Below, piece after piece: positions 34,274 through 43,337 of a stretch of 64,000 nucleotides of DNA (positions within the stretch are counted from its first letter, which is position 1; each line of letters starts with the position of its first letter). The position numbers were made by a program, and so were the translations under genes. Source of the DNA: an uncultured Lentisphaeria bacterium (GTDB lineage Bacteria; Verrucomicrobiota; Lentisphaeria; JABSQK01; CAJWLW01); NCBI GenBank assembly GCA_913042885.1, contig CAJWLW010000001.1, forward strand, positions 1-64,000, written 5' to 3'. The notes beneath the pieces were generated by a model. That model saw only the letters and a list, made by a program, of their open reading frames with translations. It searched no databases and was not told the origin of the DNA.

Positions 34274-36574
34274 ATGAGATCCCCTGGGGAACACATGAGG
34301 AAGGTGCTTTGCGCGTGGGTGCTCACGTTCGCCGTGGGCACGGTCTGCTTCGCGGTGGAGTACACGGTGCACATCGTCGAGCCGACGATAAACGACCACC
34401 TGATGATGCTCGACGGGCCGCTGCCGCCGGTCTGCAAGCAGGGCCGCACGATGAAGGTCCGGGCCTGCCGCGGCGAGTACGAACCGGCCTCGTTCGTCGT
34501 GACCGCCTCAAAGCCGCTCGCAGCGGTGCAGATCGAGGTCGCGCCCGTGAGCGGTCCGGGCGAACCGTGGCCGGAAGCGGCGATCGACGTTCGGGTGCGG
34601 AGGAAATTCGGCGCTTCTCCGATCCTGCTCGTGCACGACGAGGGCTTTCTGCGGACGGTGCCCGCGCCCACTCAGGACAATCCCGATGCGGTGACGTACG
34701 TGCCCACCGGCGAGCTGCGCGACGCCGACGAACTCCAGCCGGTTGCGATCGAGAAGCGCAAGCAGTTCTGGGTCACGGTGCACGTCCCCGAGACGGCCAA
34801 GGCCGGGACCTACTCGACGGTACTGAGAATCGTGCCGGAAAACAACGACGCAACCGCGCTGACGCTCGAGATCGAGGTCTATTCCTTTGATCTCCTGGAG
34901 CCGATGGTGGAGTACTCAATCTACTACCCCGTACGCCTGGCCAGCCAGGTGCCGCCCGACGACCCCTTGAGCTTCGGCAACCTCACCGAGCAGCAGTACG
35001 TTGCGGAACTGAAAAACATGCTGGCCCACGGGATGAGCAACCCGAACATCCATGAGGGATGCGTGACGGCACGTCCCGACGGGAGCCTGGATTTCTCCGT
35101 GCTGGCCAGGCTCCTGGACCTGCGCGAGAGCGTCGGGATGCGGCCGGAGGTGCTCTACATTGGCGGGCATCCGTTCCCGTTCTACGACGGGGAGCTGACG
35201 GACGCGCAGCGGCAGAGGATTCACCGGTACGTCCGCGAGATCGACGACTGGGCGCGGCGGCGGGGTTATTCCGAGGTCTTCTACATGGGCCGCGACGAGT
35301 GGTGGGGCGAACAGCTCCTGCGGGAGCGCGACAGCATCATGGCGGTCGACGAGGCCGGAGGGAAAGTCTTCGTGGCGGTCATGCACCCCGAGTTCTTTGA
35401 CCGCGTCGGGGACATCCTGCACTGCCCGGTACTGCAGTCCCCGGTCTCGAGACACGTGAACGCCGCCTTCAGGAAGTACCTGGCGAAGTACGGTGAGATG
35501 GAGGCCGCCCGCCGGGCCGCGGAGATCGGCGGCGCCGGACGTTTTGAAGTCATGATCCGGAACCGGAGGTATCGCAAAGCGATCGACGGCGCCCATCGCG
35601 CCGGACACAAGATCCTCACCTATATGAACCCGAGCGCCGGGGTGCCCTACCCGGACTTGCAGCGGCGCAACGAGGGCCTGGGGCTGTGGCGGGTCGGCTT
35701 CGACGGCACGATGACCTGGGCGTACACGCACAACGGCGGCGACAAGGTCAACCAGTTCATGTACTACGCCAAGGTCTACCGCACTGAAAACGGGGTCGTG
35801 GACACCGTGTACTGGGAAGGATACCGCGAAGGTGTGGACGACATGCGGTACCTGACGACGCTCTACGCGGAATTGAGATCCGCAACGGGACGCTTTCCGG
35901 ACAATCCACTGATAGACGAGACGCACGCGTGGCTGAAGGCCATCGACGTGGTCAGAGGCGACCTGGATGCGATCCGTGCGGAGATGGCCCGCAGAATCGT
36001 GGCCCTCCGGGACATGGGTTACAAAGCGCTTCCGCCCGAGGAGATCCTGAAGGGGATCGACCTGGAACGCGTACGGATCATCGCGTTCCCCGAGCCCTGG
36101 CGATTCAAGATGGATGCCGACGACCAGGGCGTCGACGAAAAGTGGTTCGACCCGGCCACCGACGACAACACCTGGGGCACGTTGCGCACCGATGTCAAGG
36201 ACAAAGGCTGGGGAAACGATCCCGGCTTCGGCTGGTACCGGACCAGGCTGCCGCTGACCCGGCAGGAAGCAGGAAAGACCTTCGCATGTCTTTACTTCGA
36301 GGCCTGTGACGAGGATACCTGGTTGTATCTCAACGGCGAGGAGATCTTCGAACACAGCGGAGAGACGACGGGCCTGCTGATATCGGAGATATGGCTGACG
36401 CCGTTTGTTGTTCCGCTCAACGACGTGACGTTGCGTGGCGAGGACCTGCTGGCCGTGCGCGTGTACAACAGCACCGGCATGGGCGGTGTCTGGAAACCCG
36501 TCCACCTGATCCTGAGCGACCAGCAGCTCACAGAGGAGCATGTCGAAGCCCTGGTGAATTTGAATCAGGAATAG
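34274..36574 (+). CDS. Exported DUF4091 glycosidase-like protein, copy 2 (divergent form)
   Basis: 766 residues; the ATG at 34274 has GGAGAGG about nine bases before it. Signal peptide at about residues 8-25 (MRKVLCAWVLTFAVGTVC). A beta domain with ACRGEYEPASFVV, a barrel with the DUF4091 signature REGVDDMRYLTTL near residue 520, and an extra C-terminal beta-sandwich (residues 610-766, with TWLYLNGEEIF) not present in the other two DUF4091 proteins of the window. The function is a predicted sugar hydrolase. It is upstream of the TIR-flanked 150-bp element and the 2-hydroxyacid dehydrogenase gene. Confidence 0.8.
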   Translation: MRSPGEHMRKVLCAWVLTFAVGTVCFAVEYTVHIVEPTINDHLMMLDGPLPPVCKQGRTMKVRACRGEYEPASFVVTASKPLAAVQIEVAPVSGPGEPWPEAAIDVRVRRKFGASPILLVHDEGFLRTVPAPTQDNPDAVTYVPTGELRDADELQPVAIEKRKQFWVTVHVPETAKAGTYSTVLRIVPENNDATALTLEIEVYSFDLLEPMVEYSIYYPVRLASQVPPDDPLSFGNLTEQQYVAELKNMLAHGMSNPNIHEGCVTARPDGSLDFSVLARLLDLRESVGMRPEVLYIGGHPFPFYDGELTDAQRQRIHRYVREIDDWARRRGYSEVFYMGRDEWWGEQLLRERDSIMAVDEAGGKVFVAVMHPEFFDRVGDILHCPVLQSPVSRHVNAAFRKYLAKYGEMEAARRAAEIGGAGRFEVMIRNRRYRKAIDGAHRAGHKILTYMNPSAGVPYPDLQRRNEGLGLWRVGFDGTMTWAYTHNGGDKVNQFMYYAKVYRTENGVVDTVYWEGYREGVDDMRYLTTLYAELRSATGRFPDNPLIDETHAWLKAIDVVRGDLDAIRAEMARRIVALRDMGYKALPPEEILKGIDLERVRIIAFPEPWRFKMDADDQGVDEKWFDPATDDNTWGTLRTDVKDKGWGNDPGFGWYRTRLPLTRQEAGKTFACLYFEACDEDTWLYLNGEEIFEHSGETTGLLISEIWLTPFVVPLNDVTLRGEDLLAVRVYNSTGMGGVWKPVHLILSDQQLTEEHVEALVNLNQE

Positions 36575-36575
36575 G

Positions 36576-36725
36576 TAAGCCAGAGGTCAGTGGTCAGCAG
36601 AACCCCATCATGGCGCTGATAGAGAACTCACCGATCTCAACAAACGAGTCGGCAGGATGCCCAGATCAACGATCAGGACGGCTAATTATTGGGAAGCCGA
36701 CCTCTGATCTCTGACCTCTGGCTTA
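36576..36725. mobile_element. 150-bp MITE-like element with 15-bp terminal inverted repeats
   Basis: TAAGCCAGAGGTCAG at 36576-36590 is the exact reverse complement of CTGACCTCTGGCTTA at 36711-36725, and the match extends imperfectly inward to about 22 bases. TA at each outer end would fit the TA target duplication of Tc1/mariner/IS630-type elements. The inside has no gene. The right arm includes heptamer-like CTCTGA repeats. Confidence 0.5.
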
Positions 36726-36738
36726 AAAAAGGACCAGA

Positions 36739-37707
36739 ATGTCGAAACCCCGTATCCTTGTGACAAGTAACTGCGTGGCATGTCCCGAGGCCCTGGAGCC
36801 GCTGCGCCGGATCGGTCAGGTGGATTGCAAGTATCCTGTTGATCGCGCGACAGCGCTGGCCGTCATCGACCGGTACGACGCAGTCATGTGCGACGCGGGT
36901 ATACAGTTCGACGAGGCGGTCTTGTCGCGAGCCGAACGCCTCCGTATCATCGCGACGCCAAGCACCGGCACCGACCACCTCGACAAGAAAACCATGGCGG
37001 CCCGGGGCATCGAATGGATTGACATCGCCAAGGAATACGACCTTATCGAACGGTTTACCGCAACGGCCGAGGCGGCTTGGTTGCTGCTGTTGGCCTGCAT
37101 CCGGCGGTTGCCGAGGAACTTCGAGCGCGCCAAACGGGGATGCCTTGGTCCCGAAGACTGGGAATCGCTGCCCAAACAGCTGTGCGGCAAGACGCTCGGT
37201 GTGATCGGCCATGGCCGCCTGGGGCGCATGGTCACGCAATACGGCCAGGCGTTTCGGATGCGCGTGCTGGTGCATGACATCCGGACCATCGAGGAACCCG
37301 ACGTTGAACAGGTCGATCTCGACACCCTGCTGGCAGAGTCAGACGTTGTCAGTCTTCATCTGCATCTCAAGGACGAAACGCGCCGACTGATCGACCGCGA
37401 AAGGATCGCACGCATGAAGCGAGGTGTCGTCCTGGTCAATACCGCCCGCGGCGATCTCATCGACGAAGCGGCGATGATTGAAGCGCTCGAGACCGGCCAA
37501 ATCGGGGCGGCGGGGGTGGATGTCGTGCACGACGAGTGGGATCCGGATCGGGCCGGGCATGCGCTGCACGAATACGCGCGCACCCACGATAACCTCATCA
37601 TCACGCCGCACATCGCAAGTGCCTGTTACGAGTCCTGTGTCGAGGCCCGCGCATTTGTCGCCGAAGAACTTGCCAAGCGGCTCGAAGCAATGGACTGGAG
37701 CGGTTGA
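36739..37707 (+). CDS. D-isomer-specific 2-hydroxyacid dehydrogenase
   Basis: 322 residues. The NAD-binding motif is GVIGHGRLGRMV, in the middle as usual. The catalytic Arg is in NTARGDLID and the His in IITPHIASACYES; the Glu lies between. It interconverts a 2-hydroxyacid and a 2-oxoacid, in the cytoplasm. AAAAGGA lies just before its ATG. Thirty-three bases separate it from the PIG-L gene, so the two are probably cotranscribed, and the PIG-L gene in turn precedes the third DUF4091 gene. The substrate is not evident; sugar-acid or phosphoglycerate-like acids are plausible. Confidence 0.88.
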   Translation: MSKPRILVTSNCVACPEALEPLRRIGQVDCKYPVDRATALAVIDRYDAVMCDAGIQFDEAVLSRAERLRIIATPSTGTDHLDKKTMAARGIEWIDIAKEYDLIERFTATAEAAWLLLLACIRRLPRNFERAKRGCLGPEDWESLPKQLCGKTLGVIGHGRLGRMVTQYGQAFRMRVLVHDIRTIEEPDVEQVDLDTLLAESDVVSLHLHLKDETRRLIDRERIARMKRGVVLVNTARGDLIDEAAMIEALETGQIGAAGVDVVHDEWDPDRAGHALHEYARTHDNLIITPHIASACYESCVEARAFVAEELAKRLEAMDWSG

Positions 37708-37740
37708 CCAAACAGGAAAAGAGGAAAGGAGGATCAGGTT

Positions 37741-38592
37741 ATGTCAGCAGAATCACAAAGACCGCTGCAGTTGCTCGCGGTTGTGGCCCATCCGCATGAT
37801 CTCACCCACATGGGCGGCACCTGTGCCCACCATGTCGAACGGGGTGACAACGTCATCGTCACCGCAATCACCGGAGGCACAACCACACACAACGAGAAGC
37901 TTTTCGACGAGCTGCGCAAGCCGCCTGCTGAGAGGGACATGAGCATCTTGACCCAGCCTCAGGACGAATATGCCGACGCCAAGGCGCGCGAGTTCAAGGA
38001 GGTGTGCGCAGTGTTCGGTATCAGCGACGTGAGGGTCCTGCCGTTTGCGGACAATCCCCTCGAGGTGACGGACGAAGTCGTGACAGCACTCAGTGAGATC
38101 CTGTATGACGTTCGGCCACAGATGATACTGACGCATCCGCCGTATGCGTTGCCCAGCCGACGCCTTCATGCCGCCTGGCCCGACGACCACACGGCGGCCG
38201 GCATCGTCGTGCAGAAGGCATGCCAGCGCGCCGGGATCCCCGACACCGAGCATGGCCGGGCACCGCATCAGGTGGCCGCGCTCTACTACATGGCGATCAA
38301 TTTCGGGTTTCATGAGGTCGACGTATGTATTGACATTACCGACCAGGTCGAGAACCGCAAGAAGGCGGAAAACCTCTTTACGTCACAGGGGCACACGGCT
38401 GAGTTTTCAGAGAAGCGCATCGAATCCCTCGCGGGATTCCTGGGCTGGAAGGTCGGACTCGGTTACGCCGAGACGTTCATCCGCGGCTATGTCGAAATCT
38501 CGCGCCATCTCTCTTTGACCGACGAGAATTTCCGGATGGCCGAGAGCTCGCGCGAAGAGCACATGCAGTGGTTAACTGGGAATCCTGTCTGA
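37741..38592 (+). CDS. PIG-L family deacetylase with an altered metal motif
   Basis: 283 residues, AGGAGG before the ATG. The family opens with a zinc motif that is normally AHPDD; here it is AHPHDLTHMGG, so the first Asp (general base in MshB-like enzymes) is His. The rest follows the family: NVIVTAITGG, a DVRVLPF strand, LYDVRPQMILTHPP and HPDDHT-type residues in WPDDHTAAG. LmbE/PIG-L enzymes remove acetyl groups from GlcNAc-type sugars. The change might alter the metal set or make it a different hydrolase. Context: between a hydroxyacid dehydrogenase and a DUF4091 protein. Confidence 0.8.
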   Translation: MSAESQRPLQLLAVVAHPHDLTHMGGTCAHHVERGDNVIVTAITGGTTTHNEKLFDELRKPPAERDMSILTQPQDEYADAKAREFKEVCAVFGISDVRVLPFADNPLEVTDEVVTALSEILYDVRPQMILTHPPYALPSRRLHAAWPDDHTAAGIVVQKACQRAGIPDTEHGRAPHQVAALYYMAINFGFHEVDVCIDITDQVENRKKAENLFTSQGHTAEFSEKRIESLAGFLGWKVGLGYAETFIRGYVEISRHLSLTDENFRMAESSREEHMQWLTGNPV

Positions 38593-38636
38593 ATCCCAGC
38601 GGTAGTGCGGAACCTGAAAGTTAAAAGGAGACCGAG

Positions 38637-41108
38637 ATGACCAGTGAGAAGAAAACCCGGTTGGCAGCCGCAGTCGTGACCGTCGCAGCCCTGGTGGCGC
38701 ACGCGGCACCAGGTGCGGCCGAATCTGAAGATGCCGCGAGTGAACGCAGGATTGTCTACAGTGAGAGCTTCGAGGGCGATGGCAAGATGGCTGTCTGGGC
38801 TTCCAGCGGCGGTTACAAGGTCAACTTCGCCGGCCCCTCCGACGAACACGCGGCGACGGGCAAGCGCTCGTTCAAGATCGACGTGACCTGGGACGACGAC
38901 TGTACATACATCTACTGGTGGGCCGGCGGCGGCGTCCCCCTCTACGGCAATCCCGTTGTGCGGGGGAAACTGCACGTCGAACGTGGCAGCGCTTGGTTCG
39001 GTCATGGCTGGGGCTCCCCGGAGAGGAACACAAGAGGCCACAAGGTGGTCGGTGTGGACGTTCGAGCCCTGCCGAACGGATGGACTGAGTGGCGTTCCAG
39101 CGCCGCCGGTACGCCCGGCGAGGCCGACTATATACAAGGTGCCTCGGTCTACATCCAACCGGACAAGGACCGGCGGACTGTGGTGTATGTGGACGACCTG
39201 GAGATCGAGGCCGCGCTTCCCGAGGGGTTCCGGGACGACTTGACCGCACAGATCGCAGAAATCGAGGCCGCGCGCAACGCTCGCACACAGGCTCACGTGC
39301 AAAAAATGACCGGTCAGCTGCCCGCGAGATTCGCCAAACTGGCCGCAGAAATAGACGCAACGCCGTCGAGGTTCCCGGCGGCTGCCTCGGCGGAACTGAA
39401 GGATTATTGGGAGCGTCTGCGCCGGCACCGTGACGACCTGCGCTCGCGGACGGAAACTCAACTTGCAGAACTGCAGGCCAAACCCACAGCCCCTGCCGCG
39501 GATGCTGCCCGGCTGCTGCTGTCGCAGTTCGCAAGGGCTCACCCGGCCTGTGTGTCTTTGGCAGCGTACGCGGCAGCTCACCCGGCCCTGCCTTACGTCG
39601 TCTGGATTGTTGACCCGATCAGTAATGACAACGTGCTGCCCGAGCGCTTCCCCGTGCCGGGCATCGTCGGGACGGAGCTTGCCGTATCCGCCTGCCGCGG
39701 CGAGTACGAGCCCGCGAGTTTTGTCGTCGACGCAATGGAGGAACTGCGCGATGTAACGGTGCGGTGCAGCGATGCCAAATCGGCAGGAGCCACTTTGCCC
39801 GCTTCGCAGATCGACGTCCGCATCGTGAAATGCTGGTGGCAGGCGGGCGTGGAGCTCGACGACGTGCGGCATCCCACACTCACTCCGGAGCTTCTGCTCA
39901 AGGACCCGGAGTTCGTGAGCGTAGACCACCGGGAAAAAAGCCATACGCTGAAGGACCCGCAGGCGCCGCGCGACGCCGCCGAATTGCAGCCGGTCTCCAT
40001 ACCAGCGGCGACGGCGCAGCAGTTCTGGGTCACCGTCCACGTGCCCGAAGACGCAAAGGCCGGCTCCTACAGGGGGAGGCTGGTCCTGAAGCCCCGAAAC
40101 GCCCCCGAAATCGTCATGCCACTGAGGATTGAGGTGCTCCCCTTCGAACTGGAGGAACCGGCGCTGACCTACTCGATCTATTATCGGGGGCAGCTGGCCG
40201 CAGACCAGGACGGGAAAATCGATACAAACCGCAAATCGCCGCAGCAGTATCTGGCGGAATTGCGCGACCTGAAGGCCCACGGCGTCTCGTATCCGACCAG
40301 CTATCAAAGTTTCGAGGACCAAGGGCTGTTCGACCGTGCGATCGAACTGCGGAAAGAAGCGGGTATTGTCGTCGACCCGTTCTACTCATTAGGCATGGGA
40401 ACGGGTGCACCCACTTCACCCGAGGCGCTGGAAGCCCTGGAGACGAGAGTTCGCACCCGCCTCGCTCAAGTCCGCAAGCACGGGATCAAGGAGTTCTACA
40501 TCTACGGCATCGACGAAGCCGAAGGCGACGTGCTCAAGGCCGAACGGGCCGCATTCAAGGTCGCACACGAGGCCGGGGCCAAAGTCTTTGTCGCCTGCGG
40601 CGGCGCCACGTTCACCCTGGTCGGGGACCTGCTGGATTTAGCCGTCAGCAGTGGAGATGACCCGGAAAAATGGCACGACGTCGGCCACCGCATCTTCAGC
40701 TACGCCACCCCCCAGGTCGGGCTCGAGCAACCCGAGACCTACCGCCGCAGTTACGGCCTCGGACTCTGGAAGGCGGGCTACGACGGCGCCATGGACTACG
40801 CTTACCAGGATACGTTCGGCCCCTCCGTTTATGTGGACGACGACGCGACCTGGCGGGATTACGTCTTCGCGTATCCGACCGTCGACGGCGTCATAGATAC
40901 CATCCAGTGGGAAGGCTTTCGCGAGGGAGTGGACGACGTACGCTACCTGACCACACTCTTGCAGGCGATCGAGCGTGGCAAAGCCACCGATGGCAAAGCC
41001 ACCCTGGCACAGGAAGCAGAGGAATGGGTGGCGACAATGGACCCTGGCGGAAACCTGCAAGCGCTGCGGGCGACCATGGTCGAATACATCCTGAAGCTGA
41101 ACAATTAA
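38637..41108 (+). CDS. Exported DUF4091 glycosidase-like protein, copy 3
   Basis: 823 residues with a signal peptide (about residues 7-28, TRLAAAVVTVAALVAHAAPG). It matches the 26343-28865 protein along its whole length: the FEGDGKMAVW start, the coiled segment with QIAEIEAARN, GEYEPASFVV, QFWVTVHVPE and the DUF4091 ending REGVDDVRYLTTL. It is 44 bases downstream of the PIG-L gene with AAAAGGAG before its ATG, so it may belong to that operon. A secreted polysaccharide-active role is likely. It differs from its copy in the central barrel loop (shorter GLY-rich loop), which may change the substrate. Confidence 0.82.
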   Translation: MTSEKKTRLAAAVVTVAALVAHAAPGAAESEDAASERRIVYSESFEGDGKMAVWASSGGYKVNFAGPSDEHAATGKRSFKIDVTWDDDCTYIYWWAGGGVPLYGNPVVRGKLHVERGSAWFGHGWGSPERNTRGHKVVGVDVRALPNGWTEWRSSAAGTPGEADYIQGASVYIQPDKDRRTVVYVDDLEIEAALPEGFRDDLTAQIAEIEAARNARTQAHVQKMTGQLPARFAKLAAEIDATPSRFPAAASAELKDYWERLRRHRDDLRSRTETQLAELQAKPTAPAADAARLLLSQFARAHPACVSLAAYAAAHPALPYVVWIVDPISNDNVLPERFPVPGIVGTELAVSACRGEYEPASFVVDAMEELRDVTVRCSDAKSAGATLPASQIDVRIVKCWWQAGVELDDVRHPTLTPELLLKDPEFVSVDHREKSHTLKDPQAPRDAAELQPVSIPAATAQQFWVTVHVPEDAKAGSYRGRLVLKPRNAPEIVMPLRIEVLPFELEEPALTYSIYYRGQLAADQDGKIDTNRKSPQQYLAELRDLKAHGVSYPTSYQSFEDQGLFDRAIELRKEAGIVVDPFYSLGMGTGAPTSPEALEALETRVRTRLAQVRKHGIKEFYIYGIDEAEGDVLKAERAAFKVAHEAGAKVFVACGGATFTLVGDLLDLAVSSGDDPEKWHDVGHRIFSYATPQVGLEQPETYRRSYGLGLWKAGYDGAMDYAYQDTFGPSVYVDDDATWRDYVFAYPTVDGVIDTIQWEGFREGVDDVRYLTTLLQAIERGKATDGKATLAQEAEEWVATMDPGGNLQALRATMVEYILKLNN

Positions 41109-41338
41109 GATGGATGGAATGCGCCAAACCCGATTCCGAAAATTTTGTCAATTTTCGCGGACAGGTTGTTAAAAGGCTTCGCACTGCACGCCGGAATTGC
41201 GGGCCGATGGCGCAGAGGCCCGCCCTGGTAGCTGGGAATTCGTAGCCTTCAGGCCGGAATCCACCATCAATTCCCCCGCGCCCCCGATTTCCACCGCGTC
41301 ATCACCAAGCCCGTCCCCATGTGCCCCCTTGCACCAGG

Positions 41339-41638
41339 TCAACGGTGGCCGCTGCCGGGACTCCGTCCCGTCGACCCGCTGGTTTGTCCGCCGCGATCGT
41401 TGTTTTCCCAAAAGCCGCTCTTGCCCTCGAACGGCGACTTGCGTTTTTGCTCCGGTTTTTCTTTCGCCGCGGCAGGGGTGTCCTCTGCCGGTTCCCGTTC
41501 GGCCGCCGCTTTTGTGCGTTCCGCTTCGGCTGCGGCGTGCGCCGCCCGGGCTTCCCCGTCGTCCTTTGACAGGCAGCACTTCTTGTATTTTTTGCCGCTG
41601 CCGCAGTGGCACGGCTCGTTGCGTCCCAGTTTTACCAT
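41339..41638 (-). CDS. Small SEC-C motif protein
   Basis: 99 residues. The N-terminus NEPCHCGSGKKYKKCC is the SEC-C zinc motif (C-x-C-x8-C-C) as found at the SecA C-terminus and in many small proteins. The rest is a highly charged Ala/Glu/Lys tail with no known domain. Zinc binding is well supported; role unknown, perhaps in protein or RNA contacts. It is alone, convergent with the DUF4091 copy 3 gene. Small size and compositional bias lower confidence in exact start. Confidence 0.75.
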   Translation of the reverse strand: MVKLGRNEPCHCGSGKKYKKCCLSKDDGEARAAHAAAEAERTKAAAEREPAEDTPAAAKEKPEQKRKSPFEGKSGFWENNDRGGQTSGSTGRSPGSGHR

Positions 41639-42275
41639 CCGTCCATCTCCCGAGTCGGGTTGTGATCTATGTACCTTTGACTGTCCAGATAATTTAACCT
41701 CACTCTACGTAATTGTGGAAGGGTCGGCAACGGATTGATGAAAAGTACTGGCCGGAAATGACCGTAATTGCACCGGCCCGGCTCCCCGCGCTGCCGAGCC
41801 TGCGCCCCTGAGCGCCGGTACTTTTGCCCCCCAGAAAATATCCATAATAGATAAATATATAAAAAAATAGATATATATCTAATATATTTATATTTTAGTT
41901 GTCTGCCTGTGGTGGGTGATATTTGCGTTATGATATGTATTTAGCTTATTATAAACGTGTTACCTTGGGGGACATTTTATACACATGCGCCAGCTGGCAG
42001 CATGAAATGTTTTCTATTTTGAACCAAGAACTGGCAGTGGTGCAATGTCAAACCGCATACGCCCGTTCCAGACAGACGGCGTAACTGGCGGTCGTCAGCC
42101 GGTGACCGGACATGGACCACGAAATAGAGAAAAACGGTGGAGATGTACAACTGGCAACCAGCAGATACACTGGAACCGAGCCATTGCGCGGCACTGCTTG
42201 AGCCTCGCAGATGTCGCAGGCAGGGCCGCGATGCCGGTGTTGTTCGCGTACGCGGATTCGTTCGGCGTGGATTGA
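41639..42275. other. Long gap with an AT-rich segment and repeat copy
   Basis: A roughly 110-base AT-rich segment (41836-41962, with TAAATATATAAAAAAATAG) contrasts strongly with the GC-rich window and may be a regulatory or structural region. The left copy of a 110-bp repeat lies at 42091-42200. No gene is supported. Confidence 0.5.
42091..42200. repeat. 110-bp direct repeat, left copy (partner 43522-43630)
   Basis: About 70-75 percent identical by eye to 43522-43630, in the same orientation. Both contain GGCAACCAGC and CATTGCGCGG. The two copies flank the Ldh-type oxidoreductase gene. A short shared minus-strand peptide (WLPxVHLHR) suggests an old coding remnant. Confidence 0.5.
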
Positions 42276-43337
42276 TCAGGGAACCGATGTCGAAACGCCA
42301 AACTCCCGGGCGATCATGCATATCTCCGCCCAGGTTGTTTTTTCGGGCAGCGGGATGCCGGTCCTGATGCGTTCCTCATACTTTCGAAACTCCGGTTCAC
42401 CAGGAATCAGGACCTCGTCGAATCCTTCGGCCGGCGGGCTGCTCCTGAGGTAATCCATGTTCTCCTGCACCCGCTGACGGAAGTTTTCCGGATCGGGAAA
42501 GCTCGCTGCGCTGATAGCGATCATCGCCATGTTATTGTGATGCTCGCTCACTTCTGTCAGGTTCTCTCCGCCCAAAGCGCTTCCCAGCAGCGCGGTGAGG
42601 ATTCCCAGCCCGAATCCCTTGTAGCCAAGATCGCCGCCGAGCGGCAGGATGTTGCCTCTGGGCGGGCCGTAGAAATCTTTCGGGTCCGTGATCGCCCGGC
42701 CCTGCGCATCAATGACGTTGCCGGGCGGCAAGGTCTGCCCTTCGGCGTGAGCTGCACGAATTTTGCCTTCCGCCATTGTCGCCGTCGACATGTCCAGGAC
42801 GACCGGCCGATCCGTGCCGGGTGCTGCCCAGGAAACCGGATTGGTTGCCAGCCGCCCCTCGCGGCCGCCGAAGGGTACGACGAAGTGTCCCAGGCTCGGC
42901 AGTACGGGTACAGCGATGGTTGCAATACCGATCATCTCTGCCTCGGCAACCTTGGTCGTATACGCCCCGAGGCGACCGGTGTGTGGGAAGTTCCGGCTGG
43001 TCACGATACTCACGCCGTGTTCGCGGGCCTTGGCGATGGCAACGTCTGTGAGTTTATGGGCGCCGACCTGGCCGAAGTTGAGATGAGCATCGACGATGGC
43101 CGACGTCGGTGTCTCGCTGTCAACCGTGATCGGCGCCGCAGGCTTGACGCGTCCGGCCTTGAATTCCTGGGTGTACTGGAGAATTCGCGTCACGCCGTGG
43201 GACTCCATCCCCATCAGGCTGGCCTCGACGAGATGATCCGCAACGATCGCTGCTTCGGCAGCGGGTGCCCCGAAGGCTGTGAAGATGCCGTGAGCAACTT
43301 CGCGAAGAAATTCGGGATCAAAGAATCGAATGTTCAT
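42276..43337 (-). CDS. Ldh-family (malate/L-lactate/ureidoglycolate) oxidoreductase
   Basis: 353 residues from the ATG at 43337; an upstream extension exists but adds unlike residues. It has the family pattern MESHGVTR near residue 45 with the catalytic His, PHTGRLGAY, ATNPVSWAAPG and GYKGFGLG. These enzymes oxidise 2-hydroxyacids with NAD(P), and are not related to the classical malate dehydrogenase fold. It is flanked by two copies of a 110-bp repeat. Upstream on the same strand is the GlcD gene, so both could serve hydroxyacid oxidation. The exact substrate is not readable from the sequence. Confidence 0.87.
   Translation of the reverse strand: MNIRFFDPEFLREVAHGIFTAFGAPAAEAAIVADHLVEASLMGMESHGVTRILQYTQEFKAGRVKPAAPITVDSETPTSAIVDAHLNFGQVGAHKLTDVAIAKAREHGVSIVTSRNFPHTGRLGAYTTKVAEAEMIGIATIAVPVLPSLGHFVVPFGGREGRLATNPVSWAAPGTDRPVVLDMSTATMAEGKIRAAHAEGQTLPPGNVIDAQGRAITDPKDFYGPPRGNILPLGGDLGYKGFGLGILTALLGSALGGENLTEVSEHHNNMAMIAISAASFPDPENFRQRVQENMDYLRSSPPAEGFDEVLIPGEPEFRKYEERIRTGIPLPEKTTWAEICMIAREFGVSTSVP

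Noticed and set aside
34916..36541. 541-codon minus-strand frame opposite the second DUF4091 gene
   Set aside because: Shadow frame; the plus strand has the signal peptide, domains and ribosome site.
38487..40322. 611-codon minus-strand frame opposite the third DUF4091 gene
   Set aside because: Shadow of the plus-strand gene, with no recognisable domain.
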